The notes below the pieces were generated by a model that was not told the origin of the DNA, did not search any database, and saw only the letters and a program-made list of their open reading frames with translations. A stretch of DNA of 64,000 nucleotides from Methylacidimicrobium sp. B4 (GTDB taxonomy: Bacteria; Verrucomicrobiota; Verrucomicrobiia; Methylacidiphilales; Methylacidiphilaceae). The stretch is taken from the NCBI RefSeq assembly GCF_017310545.1, contig NZ_CP066203.1, positions 2,232,001-2,296,000 on the forward strand. Direction: 5' to 3'. Numbering within the stretch: the first letter of the stretch is position 1; each line of letters starts with the position of its first letter. Positions 55,420 through 63,606 of this stretch are shown here, one piece after another. The translations under genes were made by a program, and so were the position numbers.

Positions 55420-56169
55420 TCATTTTCCGCTCGGCTCAGGGCCTGCCAGCACCCCGATCGCGGTGTAGTTGTCGTCGTCCAGCAGCGCCCGCGCTCTTTC
55501 CTGGCGAAGTACTTCCATCCGGTGGAGCCAATCGGAGGCGGTCGCGCTCCGCCCGAGCTCCCGCTCCATCTCCTCTTCGGGAAGAGGACCCCAAAAGCCA
55601 TCGCTACAGAGGAGGAGCGCATCTCCCGGCTCGATCTCCCCTTCCTGCGAGACGATCGGATTCGGGGGCTCAGGGCTGCCCAGGCAGCTCAAGAGGATGT
55701 TCCGGCGGGGGTGGGAGCGGATCTCCTCGGGCCGGAGGATCCCGGCATCGCAGAGCGCCTGCGGGACGCTCTGATCCTTCGATTGGAAGAAGACCCTCTT
55801 TTCCCGAAACCAGTAGAAGCGGGAGTCCCCGACGTGGATCGAGCGGAGCCGTCGGCCGTCGCAGACGGCGGCCACGATCGTCGATCCCATCCGCGCGAGC
55901 GCGGGTTCGGCAGCCTGCCGTTCGTGGATCGCTCGATCGGCTTGGAGGACAGACTCCGAGAGGGCGGCGGAGGATAGGGAGGGATGGTCTCGGAACGCCT
56001 GGAGGAAGCGGCTCACCGCCAGCCGGGAAGCCTCTTCGCCTCCTCGCTCCCCTCCGAGGCCGTCGGCCACTACCCAGGCGGTCAAGCCACTGCAGCTCTC
56101 CCACCCCCAGGAGTCTTCGTTGCGTGCCCTCCCGCCCCGATCGGTGAGGAAAGCGGTGTCGAGGTTCAT
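55420..56169 (-). CDS. PP2C-family protein serine/threonine phosphatase
   Basis: A metal-dependent phosphatase of 249 residues. The motifs are RARNEDSWGW (motif 1), VVADGLGGERGGEEAS (motif 2 Asp), GSTIVAAVCDG, RSIHVGDSRFYWFR, ALLLCSDGFWGPL and DDDNYTAIGV (C-terminal metal Asp). It is a bare catalytic domain with no transmembrane part. Its start overlaps the stop of the upstream methyltransferase (ATGA). No partner Ser/Thr kinase is in the window. Confidence 0.93.
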   Translation of the reverse strand: MNLDTAFLTDRGGRARNEDSWGWESCSGLTAWVVADGLGGERGGEEASRLAVSRFLQAFRDHPSLSSAALSESVLQADRAIHERQAAEPALARMGSTIVAAVCDGRRLRSIHVGDSRFYWFREKRVFFQSKDQSVPQALCDAGILRPEEIRSHPRRNILLSCLGSPEPPNPIVSQEGEIEPGDALLLCSDGFWGPLPEEEMERELGRSATASDWLHRMEVLRQERARALLDDDNYTAIGVLAGPEPSGK

Positions 56170-56990
56170 GGGACCAAGTCCGTGGGGGTGGTTTCGGGCG
56201 GGGGCGTGCCGCTGGCCGGCTTCTCCGCGGTGACGAGCCTCGGCGTCACTCCGAGGACCCCGAACCAGAAGCGCCAGCCGAGCGGGCGGCAGGAGACGGC
56301 ACGCAGTCCCGCTTCCTCGAGCCGCTCGACATACTCCTCTGTCCGGAAGAGGTCTGCGATCAAGATCCTCCCGCCCGGCTTGAGCACCCGGATCGCTTCG
56401 TCGATCGCCTTTCTGCGGCCATCCTTCTCGGGAATGTTGTGGATGGCGAGGTTGCTGACGACCAGGTCGAAGGAACCGTCCGGAAAGGGCAAGGCCCGCA
56501 TGTCCCCCGTATGGAGCTCGCAGCGATCGGCTACGCCTTCGCTCAGGAGATTCGTGCGGGCCGATTCGAGGGAGTTGCCCGACTGGTCCTCTGTCCGCCA
56601 GAGGTCGAGGCCGACCGCTCGTCCCTCGGGCACCAGCTTGCCGAGCATGGCCAGGATGGCTCCGCGGCCGCAGCCCATATCCAGGATCCGCTCGTTCCCG
56701 TGAAGGTCGAGTGCCGCGAGGAGCTCACCCCAGACGGCAAACTTTCCCCGCATCGTGGAATAGAAGAAGCTTGCGGGCACTTGAAGCAGGGCGGCTCCGG
56801 CAAGGAACTCGAGAGCCCGCTGGAGGAGCGGCTTTGAGAGCAGGGGAAGCAGAGAGAGGCCGAGGAGAAGGAGCCCGCCTCCGACAGGCCAGAGAAGACC
56901 GGTCACGGCTCCCCGCCCTCCATCGATCCCGTAATGCCCGCGGTGGGAAGCGAGCTCGGCCGCGCGGCTCCTCTGCGATGCCGGTTCCAT
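56166..56990 (-). CDS. Membrane-anchored SAM-dependent methyltransferase
   Basis: A 274-residue protein. N-terminal hydrophobic segments (GLLWPVGGGLLLLGLSLLPLL and FLAGAALLQVPASFFYS, residues 30-80) anchor it. A class I methyltransferase domain follows: ILDMGCGRGAILAML, DLVVSNLAIHNIP and AIRVLKPGGRILIADL. The substrate is unknown. It is translationally coupled to the PP2C gene. Confidence 0.85.
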   Translation of the reverse strand: MEPASQRSRAAELASHRGHYGIDGGRGAVTGLLWPVGGGLLLLGLSLLPLLSKPLLQRALEFLAGAALLQVPASFFYSTMRGKFAVWGELLAALDLHGNERILDMGCGRGAILAMLGKLVPEGRAVGLDLWRTEDQSGNSLESARTNLLSEGVADRCELHTGDMRALPFPDGSFDLVVSNLAIHNIPEKDGRRKAIDEAIRVLKPGGRILIADLFRTEEYVERLEEAGLRAVSCRPLGWRFWFGVLGVTPRLVTAEKPASGTPPPETTPTDLVP

Positions 56991-57128
56991 GTTCTGCGAC
57001 CGGTAGTGTAGCGGCTCCGTCCTCCTTGCTCCATGCTTTCCTCGTCACGGAGCGGGCCGCACCCGAGATCCGCGCCGGGAGCCGCGGCTCGCTTGTCTGC
57101 CCGAGCTGGGGTACGAAGGGGAGACGCG

Positions 57129-57878
57129 ATGCGACCTTTCGAAATGAACTCCTTCGCTGGGAAACGGCTCCTGGCGCTCGTGCGGGACGGGGATTACGCC
57201 CATGCCGGGGAGGAGGAGGCGATTGAGCGGGTCTTCGGAGATCTTCCGAAGCGTTCCGACCGATGGCTCCTGGACGTCGGCTGCGGGCGGGGGGGGACGG
57301 CCGATTACCTGCGGAAGCGGGGGTGGGGCCGGGTCGTGGGGCTCGACCGGGATGGAGAATCCCTCGCCTACGCCCGTGCCCGGTACCCGGAGGTCGAGTT
57401 CGTCGAGCGCGAGGCCTGCGCGGCTCCCCGCTACCTCCCGAGAAGGTTCACCCAGATCTACCTGCTGAACGTCTATTATGCCTTGGAAGCGCAGCGCGAC
57501 GCCCTGCTCGCCCTGCGCCAGGTGGCCGAAGAGGGCGCAGAGCTTCGGATCTTCGACTACCTCGATCGAGGCGGGTTTGCGGAGGATCCGCTGGAGGTGG
57601 ACGGAGAGAGCATCGTTCCCCACCCGGTCGTGACCGAGGCGGTCTCCCGGGATCTCGCGGCGAGGGGCTGGCGGCTTCTCTCCGTGGAGCTGCTATCCGA
57701 GGAGTACCGCGGCTGGTACGCCGCCTTGGCTCGACGAATCGAAAAGAGGGCTCCGGCGATCGTCGACCGGGGAGGCGAGGAAGCCTTGGCCTATCTTCGC
57801 GCCGTCTATCGGGGCATCCTGGGCAAGATCGAGGCGGGATTGCTCGGTGGGGTGCTGGTACGGGCCGCGGCAGCCTGA
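57129..57878 (+). CDS. Class I SAM-dependent methyltransferase
   Basis: A 249-residue soluble methyltransferase from ATG 57129, preceded by AAGGGGAG. The SAM loop is LLDVGCGRGGTADYL, with VVGLDRDGESLAYAR and IYLLNVYYAL after it. C-terminal features are unspecific, and the substrate is unknown. It is divergent from the membrane-anchored methyltransferase, with a 138-base gap that should hold both promoters. Confidence 0.85.
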   Translation: MRPFEMNSFAGKRLLALVRDGDYAHAGEEEAIERVFGDLPKRSDRWLLDVGCGRGGTADYLRKRGWGRVVGLDRDGESLAYARARYPEVEFVEREACAAPRYLPRRFTQIYLLNVYYALEAQRDALLALRQVAEEGAELRIFDYLDRGGFAEDPLEVDGESIVPHPVVTEAVSRDLAARGWRLLSVELLSEEYRGWYAALARRIEKRAPAIVDRGGEEALAYLRAVYRGILGKIEAGLLGGVLVRAAAA

Positions 57879-57997
57879 CGGGGGGGAGGGCGCGCGGTCG
57901 ATCGGCGCGGAGGGTGGACGCGGCCCCGAGCGAAAGATGGGTCTTCGTCATGGTCAAGAACGAAAAAGTGGGTTAAGGTGTCGGCGACGATACGCCT

Positions 57998-59941
57998 GTG
58001 AAGCGGATCCTGATTTTCACGGCTGGATTCGGGGAAGGCCATAACACGGCCGCGCGCAACATTCAGGAGGCGCTCGAATGGGTCGCTCCCGAGGAGGCGC
58101 ATGTCGAGATCGTCGATCTCTTCGAAGCGTGCTACGGGCGATTCAACGGGGTCCTGCGCCAGGCCTACCTCACCGCGATCAATCGGACCCCGCTTCTCTG
58201 GAAGGGGATCTATTCGCTCTTCGATCGGACGACCTTCCTGGAAGACGGCATCTCGGCCTTGGCCCGGATGCAGCGCTCCCTCGACTGGCTGCTGCGCGAG
58301 GTGCAGCCCGACGCGGTGCTCTGCACCTACCCCATCTACAACTACCTGATCGAGGAGATCTTTCGGGACGGGAGGCGCAAGAACTTCTGCCATATCACGG
58401 TCGTCACCGATTCGATCACGATCAACTCGTTCTGGCACCGGGGCCCAAGCGATGTCTTCGTCGTCCCCAACGAGGAGACGGCGGTGGCGCTTCGCGCCGC
58501 CGGCGTGGAGGAGGCGCGCATCCAGGTGTTCGGCTTTCCGGTGCACCTCGATTTTCTGGAAGCCAAGGAGATCGGCCTGGCCGAGGAGCTCGGGGAGGAT
58601 CCTCGAATCCTCTACATCATCAACTCGGGAAAGAAGAAGGCGACCAAGATCATCCGGCTCTTGCTCCACCATCCGCGTTGGCGCGCCACCGTGGTCGTCG
58701 GTCGGGATCGATCGCTCCTCAAGGAGGTTCGCGGGCTCGTCGAGGGGTCCGAGGAGAAGGTCCGGGTGCTCGGCTGGACCGACAGGATCCCGGAGCTGCT
58801 GATGACCCATCACGCTCTCATCAGCAAGGCGGGGGGGGCGACCGTCCAGGAAGCCGTGGCGGCTCGCTGCCCGATGGTGGTCACGCAGGTCGTGCCGGGA
58901 CAGGAAGAGGGCAACTTCGATCTCCTGCGCCGGCGCGGAGCCGCGCTCTACGCGGAGAAGCCGCAGCAGATCCTCCAGGCCCTGGAAGAGCTCTTCGCCG
59001 ATGAGGGAAGGCTCTGGAAGCGGATGCGGTCGGCCTTGACGGAGATCAGCCGCCCGGATGCCTCGATGCAGATTGCGCGATTTGTCCTCGACCGGGCGAC
59101 GATCGAAAATGTGGCACCGGACAACCTGCCCGGGTTTCCCCGAAGACCTCGGGAGCCGCTCCCGAATGGCGCCCCGGAACCGGTGGAAGCGGCCCAGGTG
59201 CTTCTCTGCGATTTTCACATCCACAGCACCTATTCGGACGGCCGCCTCTCCATCGGAGAGATCGTGGATTTTTATGGGCAGCGGGGCTTCGATTGCATCT
59301 GCATCACCGATCATATCGTCGATCGGACGCGGTTCATCGGGCGGGTCTGCCAGCTCACGGGCCTCGTGCTCTCTCCGGACCTGGTTGGGGAGTATTTCGA
59401 CGTCCTCCGGAGGGAAAGGGAGCGGGCGTGGCGCAAGTACCGGATGATTCTCTTCGCGGGCCTCGAGTTCAACAAGGACGGGTATCGCGCGAAGAGCTCG
59501 GCCCATCTGCTGGGGATCGATCTCCAGCGGCCGATCGATCCCTGCCTCTCCCTGCCAGAGATCATCGCGGAGATTCGCGCGCAGGAGGGGCTTTCGGTGG
59601 CCTCCCATCCCCACAAGTTCCAGAGCGTCTGGGGTCCGAACACGCTCTATCTCTGGGAGAATCAGAAGCAGTTCGCCCCGCTGCTCGATGCGTGGGAGAT
59701 CGCCAATCGCGACGACCTCTTCGCGCCGATCGGGCTCAAGCGGCTGCCGTTCATCGCCAACAGCGACTTCCACAAGCCCAAGCATATCGATTCCTGGAAG
59801 ACGGTGCTCTTCTGCGAGAAGGATCCTCAGGCGATCAAGGAGTGCGTCCGGGTCAATCGCAATGTCGCCCTCACCTTGTACCGGCGCCATCGGTTCGGAT
59901 CGCTGCTTTGCTGCCCGGAGGAGGAGCTCCTGCAAGTCTAG
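57998..59941 (+). CDS. Glycosyltransferase (MGDG synthase/MurG-like, GT28) fused to a PHP phosphoesterase
   Basis: A 647-residue two-domain protein. Residues 1-375 resemble diacylglycerol glycosyltransferases: ILIFTAGFGEGHNTAARNI, then VLGWTDRIPELLMTHHALIS and KAGGATVQEAVAARCPMVV. After a Pro-rich linker, residues 405-647 form a PHP domain: CDFHIHSTYSDG, CITDHIVDRTRF, SHPHKF and FIANSDFHKP, the metal-binding His/Asp set. The start fits CCTGTGAAG: the first codon is GTG at 57998. The combined function is unknown; a glycolipid or cell-wall lipid role is inferred. Confidence 0.87.
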   Translation: MKRILIFTAGFGEGHNTAARNIQEALEWVAPEEAHVEIVDLFEACYGRFNGVLRQAYLTAINRTPLLWKGIYSLFDRTTFLEDGISALARMQRSLDWLLREVQPDAVLCTYPIYNYLIEEIFRDGRRKNFCHITVVTDSITINSFWHRGPSDVFVVPNEETAVALRAAGVEEARIQVFGFPVHLDFLEAKEIGLAEELGEDPRILYIINSGKKKATKIIRLLLHHPRWRATVVVGRDRSLLKEVRGLVEGSEEKVRVLGWTDRIPELLMTHHALISKAGGATVQEAVAARCPMVVTQVVPGQEEGNFDLLRRRGAALYAEKPQQILQALEELFADEGRLWKRMRSALTEISRPDASMQIARFVLDRATIENVAPDNLPGFPRRPREPLPNGAPEPVEAAQVLLCDFHIHSTYSDGRLSIGEIVDFYGQRGFDCICITDHIVDRTRFIGRVCQLTGLVLSPDLVGEYFDVLRRERERAWRKYRMILFAGLEFNKDGYRAKSSAHLLGIDLQRPIDPCLSLPEIIAEIRAQEGLSVASHPHKFQSVWGPNTLYLWENQKQFAPLLDAWEIANRDDLFAPIGLKRLPFIANSDFHKPKHIDSWKTVLFCEKDPQAIKECVRVNRNVALTLYRRHRFGSLLCCPEEELLQV

Positions 59942-59975
59942 CTCCCGTTTTGGCGACAGGAAGCATTGGGTAGGG

Positions 59976-61010
59976 ATGTTCTGCACTCGATCCGATCCGC
60001 GCGCGCGCGTCTTGCGGGCGTTCCTGGCCTCCCCTTCGCTTTCCGGCTCGCGTAGCGCGCTCTCGGCGCAGAGCGGCGTGAGCCCCGCCGAGGTGGAGGA
60101 GGCGATCTCTTCCCTGCGCACGCTCGGCCTTCCCCTGAGCGCGTCGGCAGAGGACCGGTGGCAGCTGGAGCGACCGCTGCCCGATCTTCTCTCTGCGGAA
60201 GAGCTGATGGCGCGCACCGAGGAGGACCGGATTGCCTGGTCGGCTATCGTCTACGATCGAGTCGAATCGACGAGCGACCTCCTCTTGCGCGAGGAGGCCG
60301 CTGGCGCTCCAGAGGGGTTGGTCGTGGCAGCCGAGCGGCAGAGCCGGGGCCGAGGGCGTCTGGGCCGCCGCTGGGAATCCGACTCGCCGGGCGGAATTTA
60401 CACGAGCCTCCTGCTCCGACCCCAGCTGGATTTCCCGCAGATCCACCGATTGACGATTCTCACGACCGTTGCGGCCGCGGAAGCGGTGGAGGAGGTCGCT
60501 GGCTTCTCTCCCAGGATCAAGTGGCCCAACGACCTGATGGGTTCCCGGGGTAAGCTCGGGGGCATCTTGACCGAGGTCGTTGCGGAAGGGGGGAGGGTCC
60601 GAGGGGGAGTGGTGGGAATCGGCCTCAATGTCTCCCAGGACCCGGAAACCTTTCCGGAGGAGATTCGCGGCCGGGCCTCCTCGCTTCGGATCGAAACGGG
60701 ATCTCGCTTTCGCCGCGTCGAGATCCTGGGGGCCCTGCTCCGGCGGATCGCGATCCGATACCGAGGTGACTTTGGGGAAATCCGGCGTCTCTGGGAATGG
60801 CGTTGCGAGAGCCTGGGGAGGATGGTGCAGGTTCGGCAGGGAGAGGGAGTCATCGAGGGCTATGCCCTCGGATTGGACGAGGATGGGCTTTTGCTGTTGC
60901 GGACCGAGGCGGGGGCGGTCGTACCCCTTCTGGCCGGTGAGCTGCTGGGATCTGCGGAGCCTGCCCGGGACGGCCCGCCTTGCCAGGCGGGTGGCCGTTG
61001 GCTTAGATAG
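59976..61010 (+). CDS. birA: Biotin-[acetyl-CoA-carboxylase] ligase, with N-terminal HTH
   Basis: Attaches biotin to the carboxylase carrier protein. It has 344 residues. The N-terminal winged helix (residues 10-65) suggests it can also act as the biotin repressor. The catalytic core has VESTSDLLLREEA, AERQSRGRGRLGRRWESD (biotinyl-AMP loop), IKWPNDLMG with GGILTE, and GIGLNVS. The C-terminal SH3-like domain ends with LRTEAGAVVPLLAGEL. ATG 59976 follows TAGGG; homology starts here. Confidence 0.93.
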   Translation: MFCTRSDPRARVLRAFLASPSLSGSRSALSAQSGVSPAEVEEAISSLRTLGLPLSASAEDRWQLERPLPDLLSAEELMARTEEDRIAWSAIVYDRVESTSDLLLREEAAGAPEGLVVAAERQSRGRGRLGRRWESDSPGGIYTSLLLRPQLDFPQIHRLTILTTVAAAEAVEEVAGFSPRIKWPNDLMGSRGKLGGILTEVVAEGGRVRGGVVGIGLNVSQDPETFPEEIRGRASSLRIETGSRFRRVEILGALLRRIAIRYRGDFGEIRRLWEWRCESLGRMVQVRQGEGVIEGYALGLDEDGLLLLRTEAGAVVPLLAGELLGSAEPARDGPPCQAGGRWLR

Positions 61011-61014
61011 GCGC

Positions 61015-61827
61015 ATGGTTCCCCTCGAGGATGGCGTTGAGGACGTGATCGGGAAGGCGGCGCGCGGGCTTGGGCTTGCGGACGAGCCGCTGGCTCGGGC
61101 CGCCGGCGTGAGCCTGGAGGAGGTGCGGCGGGTCAAGCGGGGAGAGCTTGACGAGAGGCTGATCCGGCGGCTGGCATCCGTCTTGCACCTGCGCGGCGAT
61201 GCCCTCGTCGCCTTGGGGAAGGGGGACTACCGGCCGCGCGATCCGGGGCCGATCCCCGGTTTTTTGGCCTTTCACACGGCATGGTCAGGTATGACGGTCA
61301 ATGCGTACCTGGTGTGGGATCTTCGGACTCGGGAAGCCGCCGCGTTCGACACGGGGGGCGACTGCGACGAAATGCTCGGTGCGATCCGGGATCGCGGGCT
61401 CCAGCTGCGGGCGATCTTCCTGACGCATACCCATGGGGATCACATCGCCGCCTTGGACCGCCTCAAGGGAGAGACGGGCGCCCGAGCCTACGTTGGCGAC
61501 CAGGAGCCGCTCCCGGGGGCGGAACCCTTTGCCGCCGGCGCCGAGTTCTCCATCGGCTCGCTCCCGATCCGGACACTTTTGACCAATGGCCATTCTCCGG
61601 GCGGCATCACCTACCTGGTTTCCGGAGGTCCGCGGCTGCTGGCGATCGTCGGCGACTCGCTCTTCGCGGGCTCGATGGGAGGCGGGAACGTCTCGTACGC
61701 CGACGCCCTGCGGAACAACAGGGAAAAGGTGCTTGCCCTTCCCGCCGACACCGTGATCTGCCCGGGGCATGGACCGCTGACCAGCGTGGCCGAGGAGAGG
61801 GAGCACAATCCCTTCTTCACTTCCTAG
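61015..61827 (+). CDS. Metallo-beta-lactamase-fold hydrolase with N-terminal HTH-like domain
   Basis: A 270-residue protein. The first 65 residues are helical and resemble a small HTH (LADEPLARAAGVSLEEVRRVKRG, then RRLASVLHLRGDAL). Residues 75-270 are an MBL-fold hydrolase of the glyoxalase II-like group: THTHGDHIAAL from residue 139, NGHSPGGITYL, IVGDSLFAGSMGG and CPGHGPLTSV. All main metal-binding His/Asp residues are present. The ATG follows the birA stop after four bases, so it is probably co-transcribed. Confidence 0.85.
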   Translation: MVPLEDGVEDVIGKAARGLGLADEPLARAAGVSLEEVRRVKRGELDERLIRRLASVLHLRGDALVALGKGDYRPRDPGPIPGFLAFHTAWSGMTVNAYLVWDLRTREAAAFDTGGDCDEMLGAIRDRGLQLRAIFLTHTHGDHIAALDRLKGETGARAYVGDQEPLPGAEPFAAGAEFSIGSLPIRTLLTNGHSPGGITYLVSGGPRLLAIVGDSLFAGSMGGGNVSYADALRNNREKVLALPADTVICPGHGPLTSVAEEREHNPFFTS

Positions 61828-62044
61828 CCGCCCAGGAGGCGACGGCTGCGTTTGTTCTTGTCAGCCGGATCGCTCCCGTTATGGTAGCCGATGCCCTGCT
61901 CAGTGAGGAGCGTGGGGAGGAGGAGAGCGGGAGAAGCGCTGAGAGGCAACGGCAGCGGCTGTCAGCGTCGTGCTCGTCTCTCCCTTGGAACGGAAGGCTC
62001 GAAAGAGCCGCTTGGAAATCTAGCAACAAGGAGAAAAGTCGCTA

Positions 62045-62485
62045 ATGAAACTGGTACCACTGATTAGTTCCGGAGTGGCTGGCCCGCTCGGGGTCCTTCA
62101 TCTGCCCCGGTTTTGGCTGAAAGTCGTTCTCGCGGCCAAGGGGAAGCTCGCGGACGGGTATCCCGACTGCGGGAAGGGCTTCGACAAGATGACCCTCGAT
62201 GCGTTGGGCTTGGACGAAGCGGAGACCCTCCACTATCTGCGGAGCGAGTGCCCGAGCTATCCCGAGTTCGAGGCCTGGATCTTGAAGAAGAAGGGCGGGA
62301 AGATCGAGAAGGCGGCCATCATCAAGCACAATTGCGCCGTTCTCGGGTATATCCATGATGCGGACACCCGGCGGTCGATCGTCTCGGCGGCGGGTCTTCC
62401 CGACGACGGATCGATTCCCGATGCGGTCAATCTGAACAACTTGGACGATTGGACCGAGTTCCATCATTGGCTGAAGAGCCAGTAG
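62045..62485 (+). CDS. DUF5069 family protein
   Basis: A 146-residue cytoplasmic protein with LADGYPDCGKGFDKMTLDAL, a helical middle, and C-terminal DDWTEFHHWLKSQ. This matches DUF5069, a family of unknown function common in Verrucomicrobiota. AAGGAG lies upstream of the ATG. The preceding 217-base gap (61828-62044) shows no other supported feature. Confidence 0.78.
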   Translation: MKLVPLISSGVAGPLGVLHLPRFWLKVVLAAKGKLADGYPDCGKGFDKMTLDALGLDEAETLHYLRSECPSYPEFEAWILKKKGGKIEKAAIIKHNCAVLGYIHDADTRRSIVSAAGLPDDGSIPDAVNLNNLDDWTEFHHWLKSQ

Positions 62486-62564
62486 TCGCCGTCTCCCGGT
62501 CCTGAACGGGACAAGCCTGGCCATTCCCGGAGAGGCGAGGAGCCTCTTCGGGAAGCGGCGGCAG

Positions 62565-62603
62565 AAAGGGGCCCCGCTCGAAGGGGGAGGGCCCCCTTTT
62601 TTT
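62565..62603 (+). terminator. Rho-independent terminator after the DUF5069 gene
   Basis: AAAGGGGCCC pairs with GGGCCCCCTTTT, with one bulged base, followed by a run of seven T. It ends 46 bases before znuA and separates the two transcripts. Confidence 0.75.
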
Positions 62604-62648
62604 CAGTTTCGACTGGCATCGCTCCCAGGGCTCGCCATCCTTGAGACA

Positions 62649-63599
62649 ATGAAGGGTCGGTATCAGCGCTGGGGGATGCGATCCGCACTCGGGCTTCTTC
62701 TCGCCTGGGGGATGTCGGCCGCTTGCGGGTGGTCGAGCCCGATCCCTCCCGCCCGGCCGCTTCGGGTGGTCACCACGATCGCTCCGCTCTACTCCTTTGT
62801 GCGGAGCATCGCCGGGGAGACGGTCGAGCTTTCGAATCTCTTGCCGCCCAACGCGGAGCCTCATGACTACGTGTTGAGCCCGGGGGATGCGCGCCGCTTG
62901 GCCGATGCCGACCTGATCATCCAAAACGGATTGGGGCTGGAGAGCTTCCTGGAAGGGGCTCTCGCCAAGATCGATCGTTCGAAGCTGCTCGATGCGAGCG
63001 TCGGGATCGCTCCGCTGCCCGAATGGACGCCGCCGGGCTCGCCCGCTGCGCGGGGAGCGGGAGGGGCTCCTCCGAACCCGCATGTCTGGCTCGATCCCCT
63101 CAATGCCATGAAGGAGGTGGAAACCATCACACGCGAGATCTGCCGGCGCGATCCGGAAAAGGCGCGCGAGCACCGGGCGCGGGCCGAGCAGCTGCTTGCC
63201 ACGCTGCGGCGGATCGACGATCGCTATCGCTCTTCGCTCGAGCCTTTGCCCGACAAGAAGATGGTCTCCGATCACCAGGCGTTCGCCTACCTGGCGGCGA
63301 GGTATGGGATCCGCGTGATCGCCTTCCTGGACGCCAGGGGGCATGCGGGGCTTTCCCCGAAGCTCTTGGCCTGGGCGATGGCGGCGATCGTTCGCGAACG
63401 GGTTCCGGCTCTCTTCAGCGAGGTCAATCAGGTAAGCCCAGAGCTGGCGAGCCTCTCGCGCGATGTCGGAATTCCGATCCTCCCGCTCGATTCGATGGAG
63501 AGCGGTGCCTTGCGGTCGGATCTCTACGAGCGGGTGGCGGAAGACAACCGGCAGGCCCTGCTGCGTGCTTTCCAAAGGCATGCCGTGAGAGAGCCGTAG
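62649..63599 (+). CDS. Metal ABC transporter substrate-binding protein (ZnuA/cluster 9 type)
   Basis: A periplasmic zinc or manganese binding protein of 316 residues with a signal peptide (SALGLLLAWGMSAACG). Family features are VVTTIAPLYSFVRSIAGE, LLPPNAEPHDYVLSPGDARRLADADL (metal His), NPHVWLDPLNAM (metal His), MVSDHQAFAYLAARYG (metal His) and ALFSEVNQ (acidic ligand). The His-rich loop of many ZnuA proteins is missing, so manganese or zinc cannot be told apart. It is followed after seven bases by the ATPase gene. Confidence 0.88.
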   Translation: MKGRYQRWGMRSALGLLLAWGMSAACGWSSPIPPARPLRVVTTIAPLYSFVRSIAGETVELSNLLPPNAEPHDYVLSPGDARRLADADLIIQNGLGLESFLEGALAKIDRSKLLDASVGIAPLPEWTPPGSPAARGAGGAPPNPHVWLDPLNAMKEVETITREICRRDPEKAREHRARAEQLLATLRRIDDRYRSSLEPLPDKKMVSDHQAFAYLAARYGIRVIAFLDARGHAGLSPKLLAWAMAAIVRERVPALFSEVNQVSPELASLSRDVGIPILPLDSMESGALRSDLYERVAEDNRQALLRAFQRHAVREP

Positions 63600-63606
63600 G
63601 AGGACC

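Noticed and set aside
57806-60217. 803-codon minus-strand frame opposite the glycosyltransferase-PHP gene
   Set aside because: It is a high-GC antisense shadow: the plus strand has full domain motifs, while this frame has none and is rich in Arg/Leu/Pro/Gly as expected for a mirror frame.
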